Source: Euperipatoides rowelli
Lineage: Eukaryota; Onychophora; Udeonychophora; Euonychophora; Peripatopsidae
Strand: one strand, 5' to 3'
Length of the DNA: 11,771 nucleotides
NCBI GenBank assembly: GCA_003024985.2
Contig: PXIH01S0079955.1
This document shows, piece by piece, positions 7,214 to 11,771 of this stretch. Numbering within the stretch: the first letter of the stretch is position 1; each line of letters starts with the position of its first letter. The notes beneath the pieces are model-generated. The model was not told the DNA's origin and made no database searches. It was given only the letters and a program-made list of their open reading frames with translations. The position numbers and the translations under genes are program-made.

Positions 7214-7345
7214 GGGGCAGCTGTTCTTGCCATGCTTAATGGTTTCTTGGGTCAAGATAATCTCCGAACTGGACTAACAGCTTTTCTTAATAAATATAAA
7301 TATAAAAATGCTCAAACTGAAGATTTATGGAATACATTTTCAGAG
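7214..7345 (+). CDS. M1 zinc aminopeptidase, exon d (end of the catalytic domain)
   Basis: Exactly 44 codons, residues 176-219. It opens GAAVLAMLNGFLGQDN, completing the motif Y-x-K-G-a-x-v-l-x-M-L begun in exon c, and ends KYKYKNAQTEDLWNTFSE, the usual M1 k.Y.naxtxDLWn block. The acceptor is TTTGTTTGTCAG at 7213 and the donor GTAAAA at 7346, phase 0 on both sides. An open frame runs in from the intron at 7178 and out past the donor to 7474, but those extensions do not look like M1 protein. The next expected exon (the W-T.Q.GyP region) is not visible in the remaining 4.4 kb, so this intron must be long and repeat-rich, or the gene is truncated after this point. Confidence 0.94.
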
Positions 7346-7794
7346 GTAAAAGCAACTAATTTTAAAAGAAGTATTTTACTCTTTCATATAAAATTTTGCA
7401 TTAAATTAAACATTCTCTCAGATCAGTGTATCCATCTGATTAAGACAGTGGAAGGCAAGGTGATCAAACGCTAATTTTAAGGAAAATCTAATTGTATTCC
7501 TCAAATGAAGAATATGATTAACAAAGTTTGTGATAATAATTAATCCACAGACTTGTTTTTTAATTTCATTATACCATTTGTAATCATTAAAGGTTTTATT
7601 AATGTACACCATCCCCCCCCCCCNCCCCATAGAGGGCAATTTGTTCATTCTATAATTTAACAAAAAAAATATGGGAAAATGTATTTATTCTTGGTTTATC
7701 TTGCCGATAACCTTCAAGTCAGTCTCTCGATAACTTTTTTTTTTCATGTGATTTGATTTTACAAGACAAAACTAGGAAGAATTATTGTATTAAA
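7346..7794. other. Start of the next intron; nothing recognised
   Basis: AT-rich sequence after the exon d donor. It contains a poly-C tract at about 7612-7628 interrupted by the only ambiguous base in the window (N at 7624). No exon, RNA or repeat terminus is visible. Confidence 0.5.
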
Positions 7795-8340
7795 AAACAA
7801 ATTTTGTCTGTGTGTCTGTCATTCCGTGTCTGTCATTCCGTTATTCCGAACTCTTTAAATTGAATTTTCTCCCCAATGTTTTGTCCAATTGACTTGCGGT
7901 TTTTTGTGTTAGGATGGTTTTAACGGTCAGAAAATGCCACTTCCGGTTAGAGAACAAATTCCAATATGGCCGACTTCTTGGTCCTGTTTCTTAAAGGTTT
8001 AAGGCCTTTTTACCGGAAATGATATATATTATGATGTATTATGGGATATATGATTTCCCATAATGCATTGCCAAATCCAAGATGGCCGACTTCAGGTTCA
8101 AAATTTTTTCAAATGCTCCGATGAAGGTGAAATTTGAAATTTGTGTTACCCTAGAGGTGTAGAATATGTGTCTAAAAGGTCAAGGTCCTAGGTGGTCACA
8201 TGGGTGTGCTGGGGGGGGGGCAAAATTTAAAAGTTGAAATTTGAAAGACACAGTGTAGACAATGAAAATAGACTTGGACATTTTTTTGGGGGGATGGGGG
8301 GGGGGGGGGAGCAAATAACATGGGAATGTTTAGCAGAGTT
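7795..8340. repeat. Uncharacterised repeat block (ATGGCCGACTTC words, G runs)
   Basis: Composition differs from the flanks, with repeated words typical of dispersed repeats. GTGTCTGTCATTCC is duplicated in tandem (7812-7825 and 7826-7839). CCAATATGGCCGACTT at 7961 and CCAAGATGGCCGACTT at 8077 are near-identical. A 9-bp perfect hairpin lies at 8038-8064 (ATTATGGGA / TCCCATAAT). Two long G runs follow (about 8210-8220 and 8288-8309). I read this as one or two old non-coding transposable elements of unknown class. No target duplication was found. Confidence 0.5.
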
Positions 8341-8384
8341 CCAAACATGACAGTCGAATTCGACGGGTTTCTACTAGTAAATTT

Positions 8385-8829
8385 TATTAAGCTGATGACA
8401 TTGCCATTCTGACGTCAAGTAAGGTCCAATTGGAAAGAATCTTGTCAAAGATTAATATAATTGGGACACAATATGGATTAAATATCAATATAGGAAAAAC
8501 AAAAACACTGGTGATTGTTAACAAAGGAAACAGTAAATGCAAGATCAAAATGGAAGTAAAAATAGTAGAACAGGTAAAAGGAATTTAGATATTTGTGCAG
8601 TTTGATAACGGAAGATGGAAGAACCACAAAAGAAATTCGAACAAGGATAGAAATGACAAAATCTGCATTTTGGAAACAAAAAGAACTTCTAAAATTGGAG
8701 ATGTTAAAATGCTATGTTTGGTCAGTTTTCTTATATGGATGTGACACTTGGACTTTAACCAAAGACTTGGAAAGGAAGATCAAATGGACAGATTTGATCA
8801 GAATTAAGGAAGTGTGGAAAAGATGGTAG
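8385..8829 (+). pseudogene. Non-LTR retrotransposon reverse transcriptase relic, 5' part
   Basis: The frame at 8391 reads ADDIAILTSSKVQLERIL, the reverse transcriptase catalytic box (Y-A-D-D region) and the helix after it, then YGLNINIGKTKTLV, the usual G-L.iN..KTK motif. After a one-base insertion near 8583 the next frame reads FRYLCSLITEDGR, later MLKCYVWSVFLYGCDTWTL, a signature of endonuclease/reverse-transcriptase elements common in invertebrate genomes. A stop stands just before ADD (8388) and another at 8586, and the segment between TLTKDLERK and KWTDLIR lacks the expected residues, so a deletion is likely. The relic stops at 8830 where a hAT-like element is inserted and resumes at 10960. 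Endonuclease and N-terminal regions are absent. Confidence 0.82.
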
Positions 8830-9445
8830 TCAGTGTTGGGTATGTTACTTTTTAAAAGTAACTAAGTACGGCCTCGGCCTGGGCTACCGGCCAGGAGCCC
8901 TTGGCTTAAAAGAGCCATTCGCTCTCAAAGACAATGAGGAACGTAGCCAGTAGCCACAATATTGACAGCTTACATTCACTCACGGTCACGGTGATAGAAA
9001 ACTGCGATAATAAATAAATATATTAATTAGCATGTAATATTAAGATTTTTTTAATATTTAGAGATATTTACAGTATATCTTTCTTCTCATTATTTTAATA
9101 CAATGTTAAAAAAAAAAATTTGTTTGTTGTGAAAGATCATCAAAGATTCCTTTAAAAAATAAGTAGGAAGATGTCTTGAAAAATTGTCAGATTTTATTTA
9201 AAGCTTATAGCCCTTATTTTGTTTACTGCGTTTGTACAATTTTGTAATTTAACATGTTAGTAATATAATACTGTGTATTAAAAAGGCGAAGAATCTTCTC
9301 CCAAAAAAATCAATAAATTTCCAATGAAATTTCACAGAATTTGTACACACCTTTTCACATTTGATTTTTAGGAATTCTGGATCACATTGGTAGGCTACCA
9401 CCGTAATCCCTCTGTCCCCCTTTTAAAAGTTTACTAATTCTAATT

Positions 9446-9453
9446 GTAATAAA
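9446..9453 (+). repeat. 8-bp target-site duplication, left copy
   Basis: GTAATAAA, repeated exactly at 9775-9782 on the other side of the 321-bp element. Confidence 0.88.
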
Positions 9454-9774
9454 CAGTGCAGGATTTAGGTATAAGCTAAACAAGCTATAGCTTAGGGCCC
9501 CCACTTTCTTGGGGGCCCCAAAAAAAATTGTCTGAGTGAGCAATTGTCATATATACTTAAATATACTGTATACCGCAGCGTTATTTGACCCAATGCCGCA
9601 CATTGGGACGTCCCATACTCTTCACCCAATTTTAAATGGAACGTTTAAAGTATATAATTTATTTTACTATAAACACGGGGATTCCCCTGTGTTACTCCGC
9701 TACACTCGAGCATGCGCTGACGGACCCCATATCTCAAATAGCTTAGTGCCTTATTAAGTCTAAATCCCGCACTG
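9454..9774. mobile_element. Non-autonomous hAT element, 321 bp, with perfect 8-bp target duplication
   Basis: The left end CAGTGCAGGATTTAG matches the inverted right end CAGTGCGGGATTTAG at 14 of 15 positions. The identical octamer GTAATAAA flanks both sides, the duplication length of hAT transposons. Inside are a 12-bp perfect palindrome AAGCTATAGCTT (9482-9493) and an 8-bp GC-only hairpin GGGCCCCC / GGGGGCCC (9495-9518). There is no transposase; the 73-codon open frame at 9536-9757 shows no known protein character. It is the youngest-looking insertion of the nested group. Confidence 0.85.
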
Positions 9775-9782
9775 GTAATAAA
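9775..9782 (+). repeat. 8-bp target-site duplication, right copy
   Basis: GTAATAAA, identical to 9446-9453. Confidence 0.88.
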
Positions 9783-9959
9783 GTTGGCAATATATGGGGA
9801 TGAGGCCCTCCAGCATTTTCCACTTGGGACCCAAAATATAGCCTCACCGACACTGTCTAACTACAAGTTACAGTTACTTGCCAAAAAAAAGTAACTAATT
9901 ACCGTACAATTAAAATTACTTCAAGCAAAAAGTAACTGGTTACAGTTACAAGTACTTTT

Positions 9960-10800
9960 CCATCCCAAGCAATAATTTTTTTATTTTTTTCTGTTTAAAG
10001 AAATACTGTATATTTTTATATTATTTATTTATTTGGTATAAACATATACAGTAAGACAAAGACTTTTGTACAATTGTGTGGAAAAAGTAGTTGTATTTTT
10101 TTCTATTCATTTTTATTTTAGCATATGAATCAGAGATAGGAATCCTATCAGAGTCAAGAAATTTTTATTGGTGCATAAATATTTGTATAGATAATAATTA
10201 AATAAAATTGTTGTCATACAAATTACACTATAAAATAGGTTATTTATATAGTAGGTAAGTAGGCCTACATTGAATTTGCATGGAATGGTGCAAAAAAGAT
10301 TTAATTAAATAAAACAAAAACCACTGGTCATATTAGCTTAAATGTACAGTATTGCTTTATGAATTTGACTTACTAAAGTAAATGATTTTAGGATAAATTT
10401 AATGTTTATAAGTTGGTGATAGATCCTGGATGTAATCGCTAAAAGTAAACAAATTAAAATCAGGACAGAAAATTTAAAAAAAAAAAACAGTTACTGGTAT
10501 TACTAACTTGACTATGCCTAGAAAGATTAGATGAAGAAATCATTTAAGTTGATAAAAGTTTATTTTTAGAAAGCAAAGCTTTCAAAGGAGTGAAATAGTA
10601 CCTACTTTTTATTTTTTTTAAAAAAAAGGAAAGGTAAGGAAATAGCAGATCTTCTGAATTAGTTAAACTTTTTCGGAGAAGCAAAATATTGTAAGCAGAT
10701 GGCTATTGTAGGTGATAATTTAAAAAAAAGAGAGAAGTAATAAAATTTTTTTATTGTTAGTTAAAATATTGTGGGCTATAATTATAGATTAAAAAAAATA
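9960..10800. other. Interior of the hAT-like element; no gene
   Basis: A very AT-rich, A/T-run-filled interior between the two zones of GTAACT repeats. It contains AGTAGGCCTACATT-type words (about 10256) but no open frame, RNA gene or further insertion that I can recognise. Confidence 0.5.
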
Positions 10801-10959
10801 AAGTTAGCAAAAATTAAAAAAGTAACTAATTACAGTAACTATAAGTTACTTCCTTAATAATTTGTAACTAATAATCCACTTAAATACTGCAATTTAAAAG
10901 TGGTAAAAGGAATTAATTACAGTAACTCCAGCCTTTTACTCAAGTACTCCCCAACACTG

Positions 10960-11172
10960 GTTGTAGTCTTTTGGATGAAGTAAGGAAGACGAAGTATGCC
11001 GGGCATAGGATCTGCAGTAATTTGACTAGTAACAGCACTTGAGGGATGTACAGAAAGGAAAAAAAAGAAGAGGAAGACCAAGAAGGGAATAGTTGAATGA
11101 CTTTAGGGTCTGGGCTAACAGGCAATTCTCTGTGTTAAAAAAGATCTCAAGATAGAAATCTTTGTTGAACCA
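10960..11172 (+). pseudogene. Non-LTR retrotransposon reverse transcriptase relic, 3' part
   Basis: Continuation of the relic that ends at 8830. The frame at 10968 reads LLDEVRKTKYAGHRI, the tail region that usually reads ..irkRk..w.GH. After a frameshift in the A-rich run near 11060, RRGRPRRE appears at about 11066-11089, the basic R-G-R-P-R-R motif typical of the C-terminus of these elements. A further frame change leads to SQDRNL at 11145. Stops are present in every frame. Its position directly outside the 3' end of the hAT-like element shows that the two parts were once one sequence. Confidence 0.8.
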
Positions 11173-11248
11173 TGAACGCGAACCTCCGCCTCGGAGAATG
11201 CACCAAATGGTGAACGCGAACCTCCGCCTCGGAGAATGTACCAAATGA
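11173..11248 (+). repeat. 38-bp direct duplication at the retrotransposon 3' end
   Basis: Two tandem copies (11173-11210 and 11211-11248) beginning TGAACGCGAACCTCCGCCTC differ by a C/T at the TGCACC/TGTACC site and at the last base. A degenerate third start, TGAATGTGA, follows at 11249. The first copy encodes NANLRLGECTK, similar to the last residues of this retrotransposon family, so the end of the coding region has been duplicated. The unit contains a small CTCCG-CCT-CGGAG hairpin. Confidence 0.8.
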
Positions 11249-11249
11249 T

Positions 11250-11516
11250 GAATGTGATGATTTGATTGCTTTCGTACTTTGGAAAGCTAAGCCTCGTCTC
11301 ACCAATACTTTGTAAACAAAAAAATTATGGCATGAACCACAACATGTTGGTGACCTCCAAGACACTCACTTATCCATTGTGTCCCACATTTTGGACTTAA
11401 TATATTTTTTTTAATTAGTAAGCTTTCATACTTTTAAAAAAGTGCTGGAATAAAGTGGGCCATGTCAATGTTTGCCACCCCCACATTTATTGACAGTTTG
11501 TAATGAACGGGTTCAG
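11250..11516. other. Unassigned sequence between retrotransposon tail and last repeat
   Basis: It probably starts with the 3' tail of the retrotransposon (TGATGATTTGATTG at 11257-11270). The rest is AT-rich without recognisable genes. Minus-strand open frames over 10940-11365 are shadows of the relic and of the 38-bp duplication. Confidence 0.4.
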
Positions 11517-11522
11517 CTAAGG

Positions 11523-11600
11523 CAGCATTTCTTAACCTTTTTGAGTCGTGACCCAAATTTAAGTAATAGTTTCAGTTTGGTGACACAAATAGAGTGCCCA
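11523..11600 (+). mobile_element. hAT-like transposon end
   Basis: CAGCATTTCTTAACCTTTTT followed by GAGTCGTGACCC closely resembles the left terminus of Charlie/MER5-type hAT elements (CAGNGGTTCTCAACC...GTCGCGACCCC). It shares CTAAGGCAGCATTT with 115-128. The other terminus is not visible before the window ends, and the right limit given is arbitrary. Confidence 0.5.
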
Positions 11601-11771
11601 CAGCAAGTACATCCAACACATACAATGTCTAGAAAACTGGCAGGCCTAAGTCTCATTTAGTCAAATGATCAAGATGGATAGCAGCCATATTTTTTTTATT
11701 TACAGTTCTAACCTTACCATTACCCTGAACCCTAACTCCAACTACATGTAAATTCACTATGCCCCAACCCT
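11601..11771. other. End of window, no gene
   Basis: Possibly the interior of the element beginning at 11523. It includes CCCTGAACCCTAACTCC (about 11723-11739), a word often seen in dispersed repeats. The 62-codon open frame at 11472-11660 is not a recognisable protein. Confidence 0.4.

Larger units (their letters stand above)
8865..9855. mobile_element. Second-level insertion inside the hAT-like element
   Basis: The GTAACT-rich sequence of the outer element breaks off at AGTAACTA (8857-8864) and resumes at TCTAACTA (9856-9863), 6 of 8 matching. Between them lies unrelated DNA: a GC-rich left part (8868-8960, GGCCTCGGCCTGGG...) and a right end reading CCGACACTG. The left end AGTACGG and the inverted right end CAGTGTCGG are similar but not a convincing inverted terminus, so the class is uncertain (hAT-like suspected). 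It hosts the 321-bp element at 9454-9774. The rest, 8960-9445, is AT-rich without genes. Confidence 0.45.
8831..10959. mobile_element. hAT-like element with CAGTGTTGGG termini, inserted in the retrotransposon relic
   Basis: The left end CAGTGTTGGG at 8831 is inverted as CCCAACACTG at the right end (10950-10959). Both ends are followed inward by many GTAACT / AGTTAC words (8857, 9866-9958, 10821-10852, 10917-10925), the subterminal repeats typical of this type of non-autonomous hAT element. The flanking octamers ATGGTAGT (8823-8830) and GTTGTAGT (10960-10967) agree at 6 of 8 positions, fitting an old 8-bp target duplication. The reverse transcriptase sequence resumes directly outside. No transposase frame survives. 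About 1 kb of its 2129 bp (8865-9855) appears to be a later insertion. Confidence 0.72.

Noticed and set aside
2982-7345. Processed pseudogene of the aminopeptidase
   Set aside because: Introns with proper GT-AG boundaries are retained and no stop or frameshift occurs in 219 codons.
7178-7474. 98-codon open frame as a gene in its own right
   Set aside because: Only 7214-7345 is conserved M1 protein; both ends of the frame run through splice sites into intron.
9536-9757. 73-codon open frame as a transposon protein
   Set aside because: It lies wholly inside a 321-bp non-autonomous element and has no transposase motif.
10940-11365. Three minus-strand open frames near the end of the window
   Set aside because: They are antisense shadows of the reverse transcriptase relic and of the 38-bp duplication, including arginine-rich translations of the CCTCCGCCTC repeat.

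Overview
The window is AT-rich animal nuclear DNA. It carries part of one split protein-coding gene, on the + strand, set in introns and flanks crowded with decayed mobile elements. The animal reading rests on three things: exons with GT-AG introns in a single M1 zinc aminopeptidase gene, tRNA-type SINEs and non-LTR retrotransposon remnants, and several layers of hAT-like DNA transposons. An invertebrate is likely, but I cannot fix the phylum from the sequence alone.

The gene. Four consecutive exons (2982-3102, 4026-4294, 6980-7114, 7214-7345) join in frame into 219 codons with no stop. They cover the catalytic core of an M1 aminopeptidase of the aminopeptidase N / ERAP / glutamyl aminopeptidase type: the GAMEN substrate-binding motif, the HELAH zinc motif, the third zinc ligand in NEGF, and the transition-state tyrosine. 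Neither the N-terminal exons nor the C-terminal exons lie in the window, so the gene starts before and ends beyond it, or at least beyond every exon I could find.

Layout. 1-2981: upstream sequence (5' flank or a large upstream intron) with a hAT-like end (121), a complete 236-bp SINE-like retroposon with a 17-bp target duplication (613-848), a reverse-strand reverse transcriptase relic (about 964-1250), a possible decayed Gypsy-type LTR (about 1424-1950) and a poly-C tract. 2982-7345: the four exons. Intron 1 holds two diverged copies of a short repeat and two adjacent hairpins. Intron 2 (2.7 kb) holds a four-unit tandem array of about 110 bp, a foldback element, a tRNA-type SINE head and an 864-bp MITE-like element with GTGGGGTAAAATAA termini. 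Intron 3 is only 99 bp. 7346-11771: downstream intron or flank with an uncharacterised repeat block (about 7795-8340), then a non-LTR reverse transcriptase relic split in two by a 2.1-kb hAT-like element, which itself contains a roughly 1-kb insertion, which in turn contains a 321-bp hAT element with a perfect 8-bp target duplication. A final hAT-like end begins at 11523.

Only the aminopeptidase looks like a functional gene. The other open frames are short and lie in introns or repeats. I did not find a new multi-gene system. The observations most worth following are the highly structured young retroposon at 613-848 and the four-level nested insertion at 8385-11250.
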